A stretch of 64,000 bases of DNA from Pacificispira sp040217575. Its GTDB lineage: Bacteria; Pseudomonadota; Alphaproteobacteria; UBA8366; Aestuariispiraceae. A program made the position numbers and the translations under genes. The stretch lies in NCBI GenBank assembly GCA_040217575.1, contig JAVJPW010000006.1:1426001-1490000 (forward strand). Reading direction: 5' to 3'. Shown here in pieces: positions 25,237-33,859 of this stretch (within the stretch, counting starts at the first letter, position 1; every line of letters begins with the position of its first letter). The notes under the pieces are model-generated. The model ran no database searches, had not been told where the DNA came from, and saw nothing but the letters and a program-made list of their open reading frames with translations.

Positions 25237-26097
25237 TCAGCCGGAAAGCGGCGTTCCAAGTTCGCCGGCCAGGTCCTGAATGAACTGCCAGGCGACCCGG
25301 CCCGAACGTGACCCGCGGGTGACAGTCCATTCCACGGCCTTCGGGCGCCAGACCTCTTCGTCGATCGGCAGGCCATAGGCTTCGACATAGCCACGGATCA
25401 TGGCGAAATAGGTATCCTGATCGCAGGAATGGAAGCCGAGCCACAATCCGAAGCGGTCGGACAGGCTGACCTTTTCTTCAACCGCTTCCGCCGGGTTTAT
25501 GGCAGTCGAGCGTTCATTTTCTATCATGTCGCGGGGCATCAGGTGGCGCCGGTTCGACGTGGCATAGAAAAGAACATTTTCCGGACGGCCTTCGATCCCA
25601 CCCTCCAGCACGGCTTTGAGCGATTTATATGCCGCATCCTGTCCGTCGAAAGACAGGTCGTCACAGAATAGGATGAAGCGCCGGTCCAGTGTCCGAAGCA
25701 GGTTCAGAAGCGTCGGCAGGGTGATCAGATCCTCGCGATGCAGCTCCACCAGGGCAACATTCGCACCGGTCTCGGCATTGATTGCGGCGTGGGCCGATTT
25801 CACCAGCGAACTCTTGCCGGCGCCGCGTGCGCCCCATAGAAGGGCATTGTTTGCCGGCAGTCCTTTGGCAAAGCGTCGCGTGTTCTCAACCAACTGATCA
25901 CGTTGCAGATCAATACCTTGGAGTAACAGAATGTCGATCCGATTCACCGAAGGCACCGGAACGACACGCATGCTTTCGGGATGCCAGACAAATGCGTCCG
26001 CATCGCCGACCTCGAACGCCGAAACACTTGGCGGCGCCAGACGGTCCAGCGCGTCGGCGATACGTTCCAACAATTTCCCGTAATCCGTTTCAGACAT
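25237..26097 (-). CDS. DUF815 family AAA ATPase
   Basis: A 286-residue P-loop ATPase of the DUF815 family, common in proteobacteria and without an agreed role. Walker A is GARGAGKS at residues 89-96 and Walker B is FILFCDDLSF at about 141-150. An LEGGIEGRPENVLFYATSNRRHLMPRD segment serves as sensor 1. The C-terminal SDRFGLWLGFHSCDQDTYFAMI and GSRSGRVAWQF sections are family hallmarks. The ATG at 26097 begins the conserved MSETDYGKLLERIADALDRL; the frame is open much further upstream but would run through the yajC promoter. It is divergent from yajC. Confidence 0.88.
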   Translation of the reverse strand: MSETDYGKLLERIADALDRLAPPSVSAFEVGDADAFVWHPESMRVVPVPSVNRIDILLLQGIDLQRDQLVENTRRFAKGLPANNALLWGARGAGKSSLVKSAHAAINAETGANVALVELHREDLITLPTLLNLLRTLDRRFILFCDDLSFDGQDAAYKSLKAVLEGGIEGRPENVLFYATSNRRHLMPRDMIENERSTAINPAEAVEEKVSLSDRFGLWLGFHSCDQDTYFAMIRGYVEAYGLPIDEEVWRPKAVEWTVTRGSRSGRVAWQFIQDLAGELGTPLSG

Positions 26098-26205
26098 TCG
26101 ATTTTCCGGCCTGATCGTTCCCCGATGTTGTGGTTGGATTGCCGCAACGGGCGGGCTTTGGCAAGTCCGGTCATTTCCACGCCCTGACGGTCGGTTATCG
26201 CGGCA

Positions 26206-26233
26206 TTGCACTTTCGCCGCGCGTCCGTATAGT
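26206..26233 (+). promoter_or_regulatory. Promoter of yajC-secD-secF
   Basis: TTGCAC (26206-26211), a 16-base spacer and TATAGT (26228-26233) form a good sigma-70-type promoter about 70 bases before the yajC ATG. Confidence 0.65.
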
Positions 26234-26301
26234 CCCCGGCGGATTCGGGACGGCTGCGCGGTGGCGCGGTTCGTCTGCCATATTTTACTAGGAGTTCGAA
26301 G

Positions 26302-26700
26302 ATGCTGATTTCCCCTGCTTACGCACAAGACGCCGCAGCGGCGGCCGGCGGCGGCCTTTTGGAACTGTTCCTTCCGCTGGTGCTGATTTTCGTTATTTTC
26401 TACTTCCTTCTGATCCGTCCGCAGCAGAAGCGCCAGAAAGAACACCAGGCGAAGCTGGCGTCGGCCCGCCGCGGCGACAAGGTCGTGCTGGGCGGCGGCA
26501 TGATGGGTACCGTCACCAAGGTTGTCGACGACGGTGAAGTTAAGGTGAAAATCGCTGATAACGTTGAAGTCACGGTGCTGAAGCACACGCTGATGGACGT
26601 GATTTCCAAGACGGAACCGGCCAAGGACGCACCCAAGGACAAGAAGGGTAAGTCTGCGGAAACTTCCGACGACAGTGACAGCGAAGAAAAGAAGGGCTGA
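26302..26700 (+). CDS. yajC: Preprotein translocase subunit YajC
   Basis: YajC (132 residues) is the small accessory subunit of the SecDF-YajC complex in the inner membrane. A single membrane segment (about residues 20-40, ELFLPLVLIFVIFYFLLIRPQQKRQ) carries the typical RPQQKRQKEHQ boundary, followed by the RRGDKVVLGGGMMGTV domain. The tail is unusually long, Lys/Asp/Ser-rich and probably disordered. It is the first gene of yajC-secD-secF, with 50 bases to secD. Confidence 0.95.
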   Translation: MLISPAYAQDAAAAAGGGLLELFLPLVLIFVIFYFLLIRPQQKRQKEHQAKLASARRGDKVVLGGGMMGTVTKVVDDGEVKVKIADNVEVTVLKHTLMDVISKTEPAKDAPKDKKGKSAETSDDSDSEEKKG

Positions 26701-26750
26701 TCTTTCCGCCTATTGCCGAAAGTTCCAACAGCCAAACCGGACCGACCTGA

Positions 26751-28376
26751 ATGCTGCAGTTTCCCGCCTGGAAAAAAAGTCTGATCGCGATCGTTGCCCT
26801 GTTGGGCATTCTATACGCCTTGCCGAATGTCATCGGGTCATTCGCGCCGTTCAGCGGTTATCCGACCTGGGCGCCGGGCAAGCCGATGAGCCTGGGGCTG
26901 GACCTGCGCGGCGGGGCACACCTGTTGGTTCAGGTGCGCGTCGATGAGGTCGTGGCGGAACGCATGGCTTCGACCGCCGACGGCATTCGTGCGGAACTGC
27001 GCGAACAACGCGTTCGCGCAAGCCAGTTCGATGTCGCGCCGGAACGTCTGACGATCGCGTTTTCAATCCGTGAGGCGGAAAACGCGGAGGCAGCGCTGGA
27101 AGCCGCACGCGAGGCCGCCCCGGAATACGAGATCGAACAGACCGGCGATACGCAAATCCGCCTTACGCTGCCGGAAACGGAAGTCACGACGATCCATCAG
27201 CAAACGATGTCGCAGTCGCTTGAGGTCGTGACGCGGCGCGTCAATGCGCTGGGGCTGACGGAACCGACGATCCAGCAGCAGGGAACGAACCGTATCCTGA
27301 TCCAGGTGCCGGGCCTGGACGATACCGATGAATTGAAGGCGATCCTGAATACACAGGCGCGCCTGACCTTCCATCTGGTAGACCAGGAACGGCTTGGCTC
27401 CGCACTGGCCGCCGGCCGGGCACCACCGGGCTTTCTGTTGCTTCCGTCGGTTGAACAGGACGCGGACGGTGCGCCGTTGCGTCAGTATCTTGTTTCGCGA
27501 CAGGTCTTCGTGTCGGGTGAGAACCTGAACAATGCCCAGGCGACGTTCCAGCAGGGTCAGCCGGTCGTTGCCTTTGCTTTCGATACAGTCGGCGCACAGC
27601 GTTTTGGCCGTGCGACACAGGAAAATGTCGGCCGCCTGATGGCTGCTGTCCTGGACGGCGAAGTGGTCAGCGCCCCGCAGATCCGCGAACCGATCCTGAC
27701 GGGTGAGGGGATCATTACCGGCAGCTTCACATTGCCCGAAGCGCAAGACCTGGCGCTTCTACTGCGGGCCGGTGCACTTCCTGCCCAGATGGATACGGTC
27801 GAAGAACGAACCGTTGGGCCGGGCCTGGGGCAGGATTCAATCGATGCCGGCAGTCTGGCCAGCATTATCGGCCTGATCCTGGTCGTGGTCTATATGTCGA
27901 TCAGCTACGGCCGCTTCGGGATCTATGCCAATATTGCGCTGATCCTGAATCTGATCCTGATCATCGGTATCCTGTCGGCCCTGGGCGCGACGCTGACCCT
28001 TCCGGGAATTGCCGGTATCGTGCTGACGGTCGGCATGGCAGTTGACGCGAACGTGCTGATTTTCGAACGCATCCGGGAAGAAGCCGGACTTGGCCGCACA
28101 GTCCTGAACGCGATCGAAGCAGGCTATCAGCGGGCGCTGACCACCATCATTGACGCGAACCTGACCACCTTGATCGCAGCGGTTTTGCTGTTTGCATTCG
28201 GTTCCGGGCCAATCCGCGGTTTTTCCATTACGCTTTCAATCGGGCTGGTTACGTCCATGTTCACGGCCATTATGGTGACGCGCTTCCTTGTCGTGAATTA
28301 CGTCCGCACGAAGCGACCGACCGAATTGCCGATTGCGGCGAAAGTGACACCCATTACCGGCGCGGGGGAGGCGTAA
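26751..28376 (+). CDS. secD: Protein translocase subunit SecD
   Basis: SecD (541 residues) uses the proton gradient to help pull proteins through SecYEG. An N-terminal membrane helix is followed by LGLDLRGGAHLLVQV, a large periplasmic region (about residues 60-360) including RVNALGLTEPTIQQQG, and five C-terminal helices with the conserved GMAVDANVLIFERIREE motif whose Asp is important for proton flow. Its stop is four bases before secF. Length is normal for a non-fused SecD. Confidence 0.96.
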   Translation: MLQFPAWKKSLIAIVALLGILYALPNVIGSFAPFSGYPTWAPGKPMSLGLDLRGGAHLLVQVRVDEVVAERMASTADGIRAELREQRVRASQFDVAPERLTIAFSIREAENAEAALEAAREAAPEYEIEQTGDTQIRLTLPETEVTTIHQQTMSQSLEVVTRRVNALGLTEPTIQQQGTNRILIQVPGLDDTDELKAILNTQARLTFHLVDQERLGSALAAGRAPPGFLLLPSVEQDADGAPLRQYLVSRQVFVSGENLNNAQATFQQGQPVVAFAFDTVGAQRFGRATQENVGRLMAAVLDGEVVSAPQIREPILTGEGIITGSFTLPEAQDLALLLRAGALPAQMDTVEERTVGPGLGQDSIDAGSLASIIGLILVVVYMSISYGRFGIYANIALILNLILIIGILSALGATLTLPGIAGIVLTVGMAVDANVLIFERIREEAGLGRTVLNAIEAGYQRALTTIIDANLTTLIAAVLLFAFGSGPIRGFSITLSIGLVTSMFTAIMVTRFLVVNYVRTKRPTELPIAAKVTPITGAGEA

Positions 28377-28380
28377 GACA

Positions 28381-29307
28381 ATGCTTTTGCGGATTATCCC
28401 CGATGATACGAATTATAATTTTGTTGGCCGACGGACCCTGGCCTTTGCGTTTTCTGCGCTTTTGATTGTTGCGTCCATAGCCTTGTTCGGCACGCGCGGC
28501 CTGAACCTGGGTATCGATTTCCTGGGGGGAACCCTGATCGAAGTCGAAACCGTGGACGGCACCGGGGTCGAGGATTTCCGCGATGCACTGGGCGGGCTTG
28601 GGCTTGGTGACGTTCAGATCCAGGAATTCGGTGCGCCCAATGACCTTTTGATCCGTATCCAGCGTCAGCCGGGTGGCGATACGGAACAACAGCAGGCTCT
28701 GGCTCTGGCACAGGATGCAATCGACCACATGGTGGTGGAAGAACGCCGTACGGAAGTGGTTGGTCCGACCATTGGCGAAGAACTGAAGATGGCGGCGATC
28801 TATGCCATATGTTTCGCGCTGGGAGCCATCCTGATCTATATCTGGTTCCGGTTTGAATGGCAGTTTGGAATTTGCGCCATTGTCGCCCTGACGCACGATG
28901 TCATCGCGACCATTGGCCTTTTCGCGCTGTTCCAGCTTGAGTTCAATCTGGCGACTGTCGCGGCCATCCTGACCATCGCGGGCTATTCGATCAACGATAC
29001 GGTCGTCGTGTTCGACCGCGTCCGGGAAAAAATCCGTAAATACAAAACGATGCCGTTGGAAGAACTGTTCAATCGCGCCGTAAACAAGACATTGTCCCGA
29101 ACGCTGATGACCTCCATCACCACCCTGATCGCACTGGTGTCGCTTGCGGTCTTTGGTGGCGATGTTATTCGCGACTTTTCCATCGCGCTGATCTGGGGTG
29201 TGGTGATCGGGACCTATTCGTCGATCCTGGTTGCGGTGCCGCTCCTTTTGTATCTGGAACCCCATCGGGGTGAGGAAGTGGGTGCCGGCGAACAGGAAAG
29301 CGCCTGA
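28381..29307 (+). CDS. secF: Protein translocase subunit SecF
   Basis: SecF (308 residues) is the partner of SecD in the inner membrane. Residues about 20-60 contain the first helix and GLNLGIDFLGGTLIEVE; the periplasmic loop and five further helices follow, with SINDTVVVFDRVREK, NKTLSRTLMTSITT and FGGDVIRDFSIALI as family motifs. It directly follows secD. A small GC hairpin without a T-run lies between secF and the Mth938 gene, so read-through is expected. Confidence 0.96.
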   Translation: MLLRIIPDDTNYNFVGRRTLAFAFSALLIVASIALFGTRGLNLGIDFLGGTLIEVETVDGTGVEDFRDALGGLGLGDVQIQEFGAPNDLLIRIQRQPGGDTEQQQALALAQDAIDHMVVEERRTEVVGPTIGEELKMAAIYAICFALGAILIYIWFRFEWQFGICAIVALTHDVIATIGLFALFQLEFNLATVAAILTIAGYSINDTVVVFDRVREKIRKYKTMPLEELFNRAVNKTLSRTLMTSITTLIALVSLAVFGGDVIRDFSIALIWGVVIGTYSSILVAVPLLLYLEPHRGEEVGAGEQESA

Positions 29308-29345
29308 CCGGAAACCGCCCCGCCCATGCGGGGCAGGAGCAGACA

Positions 29346-29729
29346 TTGGATATCACGCCCAGCGTCCCGGAAAGCCGACTTCTGATCGATTCATATGGTC
29401 CGGGGCGATTTACCGTGCGCGGGCAGGTCTATCATGGGCCGATCCTGATTACACCGACACGTGTCGCCGAATGGCCGGTCGGCGCGATTGGTGACCTCAG
29501 CAGCCAAGATATCCTTGCCATCCGGACCCAGGATCCATCCGTTGAAATCACGTTGATCGGAACTGGCGCCCGCATGGCGATGCTGCCTTCCGCACTTCGC
29601 CAGGAATTGCGCGATGCCGGTTTGCCGGCGGATCCGATGGACACAGGGGCTGCGTGCCGGACCTTCAATATCTTGATGACCGAAGGTCGTTTGGCCGGCG
29701 CGGCATTGTTGCCGGTCGAAACCGACTAG
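29346..29729 (+). CDS. Mth938-like domain protein (NDUFAF3 family)
   Basis: A 127-residue protein of the Mth938/DUF498 family. It starts at TTG with AGGAG eight bases upstream. The family signature is visible in the IDSYGPGRFTVRGQVYHGPIL start, the WPVGAIGDL section and the EITLIGTGARMAMLPSALRQEL core. The human member of this family, NDUFAF3, is an assembly factor for respiratory complex I, and alphaproteobacterial copies commonly follow secF. A complex I assembly role here is plausible but inferred. It converges with a histidine kinase gene. Confidence 0.88.
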   Translation: MDITPSVPESRLLIDSYGPGRFTVRGQVYHGPILITPTRVAEWPVGAIGDLSSQDILAIRTQDPSVEITLIGTGARMAMLPSALRQELRDAGLPADPMDTGAACRTFNILMTEGRLAGAALLPVETD

Positions 29730-29732
29730 GCA

Positions 29733-31313
29733 TCAACTCTGTCGATTGGACGGCAGGCGCAGCGTAGCGGTCGTGCCGACCCCGACGGTACTTTCCAGCA
29801 TCAGGTCACCGCCATGCTGCCGGGCCAGCTCACGCGCCAGCGGCAGGCCCAGCCCGGTCCCTTCCTTGGCAAGTCGGACGGCATCACGGGACCGCTCAAA
29901 CGGGACAAAGACAAGTTCCATTTCATCTTCGGGGATTCCGCTTCCGGTGTCCCGAACGGCGATGTCCACAAATTCGGCATAACCGGCTACCCGAATTTCG
30001 ATCGTGCCGCCCGGGTCCGTATGCTTCACGGAATTCGACAGCAGATTGACCATAATCTGGTGAATCCGTCGTGCGTCCGCTTCGATCGGCGGCAGGTTCT
30101 TCGGGATGGAGACAGAGATTGACAGCCCCGCATTGTGCATCCTCTGTTCCAGAAGATGCAGGCACTGTGAGATCACGATCTGAAGATCCAGCAGTTCCAG
30201 GGAAAGGGACAGTTTTCCTGCATCCATTTTCGCGATCTCGAGAATATCGTCGATCAGTTTAAGGAGCATGTCCGCGCTGTTCGCGATTGTCGCGATATAG
30301 TCCTTGTATCTTTCGTTTTCCAACGGCCCGAATGTTTCCTGACGGATCATGTCGGAAAAGCCGATGATGCTGTTCAGCGGTGTGCGCAACTCGTGGCTCA
30401 TATTAGCCAGAAAACGGGACTTCGACCGGTTTGCGCGTTCGGCATTGTCCTTTGCCTCAAGCGTGCTTGTTTCCGCCCGTTTGCGCTGTGTGATTTCCTG
30501 GACTGTTCCTTCGTAGAACAGCGGGTTTCCGTCCTGGTCGCGGACCAGGTAGGCGGTTTCCTCTATCCAGATCCGTTCCCGCGTCCTGTGCCTAAAGATT
30601 TCGGATTCGAAGTTCTCCAGAATTCCCTTTTCTTCCAGCTCCCGTTTGAAATCTTCGCGTCGGGTCGGCTCGACATACCATTCCTTGGCGATGTCCTTGA
30701 CGCTGGTAAGGTGATCCTCTTCGCTTACAAAACCATTCAGCTTCCACAGGGCGGGATTGGACCGCAACTGGCGTCCGTCCAGCGATGACCTATAAATGCC
30801 GATCGGCATGTTCTCGAACATGCGCCGGTAGTCCTCTTCCGCCTGTGCCAGACGGTCTTGCGTGTCTTTCAGCTCGGTAACGTCCGTCAGGGACCCGGTG
30901 TATCCAATGATGTTGCCATCATCATTGAAATTGGCGGCACCTTTTTCGCTGACCCATATTTTCGTACCGTCCGGTCGTCGTATACGAATAAGAAACGAAT
31001 CCACATTCTGATATTTTTCAACCTTTCCACGAAAGCGCCGGATATCCTCCGGGTCTTCATAGAAATCATGAATGGTCAGTCCGGATTCCTTCAATGCGTC
31101 TACCGAATCAAACCCCAGAAGTTCCGCAAGTGCCTGATTGGCAAAAACGATGACCCCCGACACAGACGTCTCGTACAGCCCGATGCCGGCGTTTTCCACC
31201 GTGCGTTGGAGGGATGTCAGCAGTTCCGCATCCGTCCTGCCCCCCGGATTTTCGCGTTTTGCCATCGATACGTACCGTGTCGACGATTGTTTTACGTAAC
31301 CTGTTGCCGACAT
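29733..31313 (-). CDS. PAS-domain sensor histidine kinase (soluble)
   Basis: A cytoplasmic hybrid-free kinase of 526 residues with no membrane segment. Two PAS domains (about residues 33-148 and 159-278) are each followed by a PAC-like region (GYTGSLTDVTEL; FYEGTVQEITQR). The HisKA helix has His307 in MSHELRTPLNS. The ATPase domain has the N box NLLSNSVKHT, G1 DTGSGIP and G2 GTGLGLPLAREL. The start is uncertain: ATG 31313 or ATG 31265 (510 residues), neither with a clear ribosome site. An earlier in-frame ATG at 31457 would overlap the divergent synthase gene. No response regulator lies nearby, so the partner is unknown. Confidence 0.88.
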   Translation of the reverse strand: MSATGYVKQSSTRYVSMAKRENPGGRTDAELLTSLQRTVENAGIGLYETSVSGVIVFANQALAELLGFDSVDALKESGLTIHDFYEDPEDIRRFRGKVEKYQNVDSFLIRIRRPDGTKIWVSEKGAANFNDDGNIIGYTGSLTDVTELKDTQDRLAQAEEDYRRMFENMPIGIYRSSLDGRQLRSNPALWKLNGFVSEEDHLTSVKDIAKEWYVEPTRREDFKRELEEKGILENFESEIFRHRTRERIWIEETAYLVRDQDGNPLFYEGTVQEITQRKRAETSTLEAKDNAERANRSKSRFLANMSHELRTPLNSIIGFSDMIRQETFGPLENERYKDYIATIANSADMLLKLIDDILEIAKMDAGKLSLSLELLDLQIVISQCLHLLEQRMHNAGLSISVSIPKNLPPIEADARRIHQIMVNLLSNSVKHTDPGGTIEIRVAGYAEFVDIAVRDTGSGIPEDEMELVFVPFERSRDAVRLAKEGTGLGLPLARELARQHGGDLMLESTVGVGTTATLRLPSNRQS

Positions 31314-31380
31314 TACTGAGAACCGGTCACGTTGCCAAACGCTCTTGCATTGGCCGTGGCTATCGCGTTCTCTCGCGCTC

Positions 31381-32337
31381 ATGAGAAACGGCAAATCCGC
31401 AATCAAAGAAACGCCCGCAGACCTGGCTGAAGCGGTTACCCGCAACAGCGCGTCCACCCTTTGGTTCGTGGGGCGGTTTCTTTCCGAACCGAAGCGGCGT
31501 CTGTTCGAAGCGTCCTATGCGACGATGCGGGTTATAGACGATTTCGTGGACGATGATTTCCTGAACCGACCGGAAAAAGAACGTCGGAACGGACGGGCGG
31601 ATGCAGAAAACTTCATCCGCGGGTGGCGGGACCAGGCCGATGCGGCGCTCAACCAGCGGGGGCGGCTTTCGCCTAACCATCCTCACGCTCCGCTGTTCAC
31701 TGCGCTTGCAGATGCGGCAAACGGCGGGGACCTTCCTGTTGCGCCGTGGCAGGCGCTTGCACGTGCGATGCTGTCGGATGTTCGGGAGGAACTGCTCGTC
31801 GACTGGGACGACTTCTATGCCTATTGCGACGGGGCTACGGTCGCGCCAGCATCGGTATTCCTGCATGTGCTGCAGGCACACGACAATGATGGGCTGAAGG
31901 CTGGATTGTCGGGGGATGAATTGGCCCAACAGGCCCGGGACATGGCCTTGTTCTGTTACCTAACCCACATTCGGCGGGATTTTGCGAAAGATGTTGCGCG
32001 GGGCGGTCAACTGGTAACCCTTCCGCAGCAGTTGCTATCACGGCATGGGCTGGCGCGAAATGACCTTGGCGCGACACCGGACAGCGGACTTCCGGTGCTG
32101 TTTGAACTGGGGCACCGTGCAGAGGTCCATAGGGCTACGGCCCGCAAGGTGGCCGATGACTTGTTGCCGGACCTCGGCTTGCGGGAAAGGACCGTCCTGG
32201 ACACGTTACTGTCTCTGTATGAGGCGATGCACCATAATCTGTCCGAGACGCCGCTTCCGGAACCCACGGTCGTATCCCGCTGGACCGAAACATTGCGCAC
32301 AAAGGCCCTGTCGGCCCTGGGAGCCATCGGCCCGTGA
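31381..32337 (+). CDS. Squalene/phytoene synthase family protein (Asp motifs intact)
   Basis: A 318-residue protein of the trans-isoprenyl diphosphate synthase head-to-head family. Both Asp-rich motifs expected to bind Mg2+-diphosphate are present: Asp53-Asp54...Asp57-Asp58 (VIDDFVDDDF) and Asp200...Asp204 (RRDFAKDV). The YCDGATVAPASVFLHVL section corresponds to the usual Y..GSVG region in altered form. It could therefore be an active synthase, but no hopanoid or carotenoid genes surround it, so the product is not assignable. Its stop overlaps the GTG of the next paralog by four bases. Confidence 0.82.
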   Translation: MRNGKSAIKETPADLAEAVTRNSASTLWFVGRFLSEPKRRLFEASYATMRVIDDFVDDDFLNRPEKERRNGRADAENFIRGWRDQADAALNQRGRLSPNHPHAPLFTALADAANGGDLPVAPWQALARAMLSDVREELLVDWDDFYAYCDGATVAPASVFLHVLQAHDNDGLKAGLSGDELAQQARDMALFCYLTHIRRDFAKDVARGGQLVTLPQQLLSRHGLARNDLGATPDSGLPVLFELGHRAEVHRATARKVADDLLPDLGLRERTVLDTLLSLYEAMHHNLSETPLPEPTVVSRWTETLRTKALSALGAIGP

Positions 32338-33203
32338 GCACCGCATCCGCTGCCGACGACCATGCCTATTGCGCAGACCTCGTCCGGAACGGCGACCCGG
32401 ACCGATTTGCATGCCTTATGCTGGCCCCCGCAAAGGCACGGGCGAACCTGTGCGCGCTTTATGCCTTCAATCTGGAGGTCTCCAGAACCCGAGAGGCAGT
32501 CCGTGAGGCCCTGCTGGGTGAAATCCGTCTGCAATGGTGGCGCGATGCCATTGGCGAATGTTTCGACGGCACGCCGCGGCGCCATCAGGTCGTCCAGCCG
32601 CTGAAAATGGTGATTGATGCGGCCGGCCTGCCGCGGGACATGCTGGAAAGGGTTGTCGATGCACGTGCGGCCGACTTGTACCCCGAACCGCCGGCAAATG
32701 CCGCAGCGCTGGAAAAATATATCGAGGAAACCGGCGGACTGATCGGTGTGCTTGCGACGCGTTGTGTTCTGGGCCGCGACATAGGCGAAGGGCAGCTTTC
32801 CGCGGCGCATCTTGTGGGGCGCGCATGGGCATGGACGGGAATGGCGCGCGGCCTGATCGCGTTGTATCGACAGGGGCGCCATATCGTGCCGCCTGACATC
32901 ATAGCCGCGTATCCTGGTTGGCAGGACGAACTGGACACCGGCCAGGTCGGGAAAGGTGTACGCACGGTCGTTCGGCATTTCTCAGAACAGGCGAAAAGCT
33001 GTCTTTCGGACTGGCGGATGGTGAAATCCGACGCGGGCAACCCGGCGGACTTGCATGTAAACGGTATCGCCATTCTGGCGTCGCGTTACCTGCGCCGTCT
33101 TGAAAAGGCGGGCTATGATCCGTCAAAGCCCGGTTGCGCGCAAATGGGGGCCGGGGCGCGGGCATGGCACTTGCTGCCCGTCGGTCTGCGATCGGGAAGC
33201 TAG
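32334..33203 (+). CDS. Squalene/phytoene synthase-fold protein, NDUFAF6-like
   Basis: A 289-residue member of the same fold as its upstream neighbour but without the catalytic Asp motifs. Where DxxxD should stand it has ALYAFNLEVSRTREAV (about residues 41-56), and no second DxxxD is found. The RLQWWRDAI and TGGLIGVLATR segments match NDUFAF6/C8orf38, the mitochondrial complex I assembly factor built on this fold. It starts at GTG overlapping the upstream stop (GTGA), so translation is coupled. The nearby Mth938/NDUFAF3 relative supports a shared respiratory assembly role. Enzymatic activity is unlikely. Confidence 0.8.
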   Translation: MSTASAADDHAYCADLVRNGDPDRFACLMLAPAKARANLCALYAFNLEVSRTREAVREALLGEIRLQWWRDAIGECFDGTPRRHQVVQPLKMVIDAAGLPRDMLERVVDARAADLYPEPPANAAALEKYIEETGGLIGVLATRCVLGRDIGEGQLSAAHLVGRAWAWTGMARGLIALYRQGRHIVPPDIIAAYPGWQDELDTGQVGKGVRTVVRHFSEQAKSCLSDWRMVKSDAGNPADLHVNGIAILASRYLRRLEKAGYDPSKPGCAQMGAGARAWHLLPVGLRSGS

Positions 33204-33859
33204 ATCAGACCGTCGGACTGGCGTTCACGGTTTATGACATTGACGCCGTCAATATAGGTATAGTTCCGAACCGTGCGATCCGGGTCCGAAAGCCGTCCCT
33301 GTTCAGTCATCAATGAAACCGCTTCTTCCAATACGAATTTGCTGACCCCGCGAACCCTGTTGCTGTTCAGCGCCCAGGACACCGGAACCCAAACGACTTC
33401 CGGCAGTTCACCCACCGCGCGGGGGGATCCGTGCAGATAGGCGCCATCGCATAAGAAAAACCGTGTGTCGAAACGGATGGGCGATTCAGCCGGTGTGATG
33501 GCTCTGGCGACATAGTGAAGTTGATTCAGCGGTATCGAAATGCCGGCAGCGTTTACTGCCTCCAGGAACGCGTTACCGTCTTTGTGGGTAATATTCGCGG
33601 CAGGCCGCCCGATCAGGGCGTCCGTTTCTTCCCATGTTTCCCTGAGTGCGGTCGCGATTAAACGATGGGGGGACCCGATACATTCGGCGATTTCCGCGTC
33701 CTGTTCTTCCGTCGCACCGCCCGGAAAAACATAGACGCCGGGCATGAAACGCGCGGTGTCGCGCCGTCTGCCCATCAGGACCTCTGTCCTTTCACCCGTA
33801 CCGCGCAAGACGACAAGGCTGGCCGCATCGGACGGCGTAACAGGTCCGTCAACTGCCAT
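33200..33859 (-). CDS. Nudix hydrolase (NUDT19/NUDT7-like)
   Basis: A 219-residue Nudix protein that probably hydrolyses a nucleoside diphosphate linked to another moiety. The Nudix box is split by an insertion, as in the NUDT7/NUDT19 branch: FPGGATEEQD, then about 15 residues, then ALRETWEETDALIG. The metal-binding RETWEE core is intact, but the Gly after EE is Asp. ATG 33859 begins MAVDGPVTPSDAASLVVLRG and lies inside the last codons of the S41 protease gene (11-base overlap), so it is translated from the same message. The substrate is not predictable; CoA esters are one candidate from the family. Confidence 0.83.
   Translation of the reverse strand: MAVDGPVTPSDAASLVVLRGTGERTEVLMGRRRDTARFMPGVYVFPGGATEEQDAEIAECIGSPHRLIATALRETWEETDALIGRPAANITHKDGNAFLEAVNAAGISIPLNQLHYVARAITPAESPIRFDTRFFLCDGAYLHGSPRAVGELPEVVWVPVSWALNSNRVRGVSKFVLEEAVSLMTEQGRLSDPDRTVRNYTYIDGVNVINRERQSDGLI

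Noticed and set aside
29300..29340. GC hairpin between secF and the Mth938 gene as terminator
   Set aside because: Short stem (GCCCCGC/GCGGGGC) with no T-run; the next gene follows at once.
31381..32337. Calling the first synthase paralog HpnC
   Set aside because: The N-terminal motif differs from HpnC and no hopanoid genes are adjacent, so only the fold is stated.
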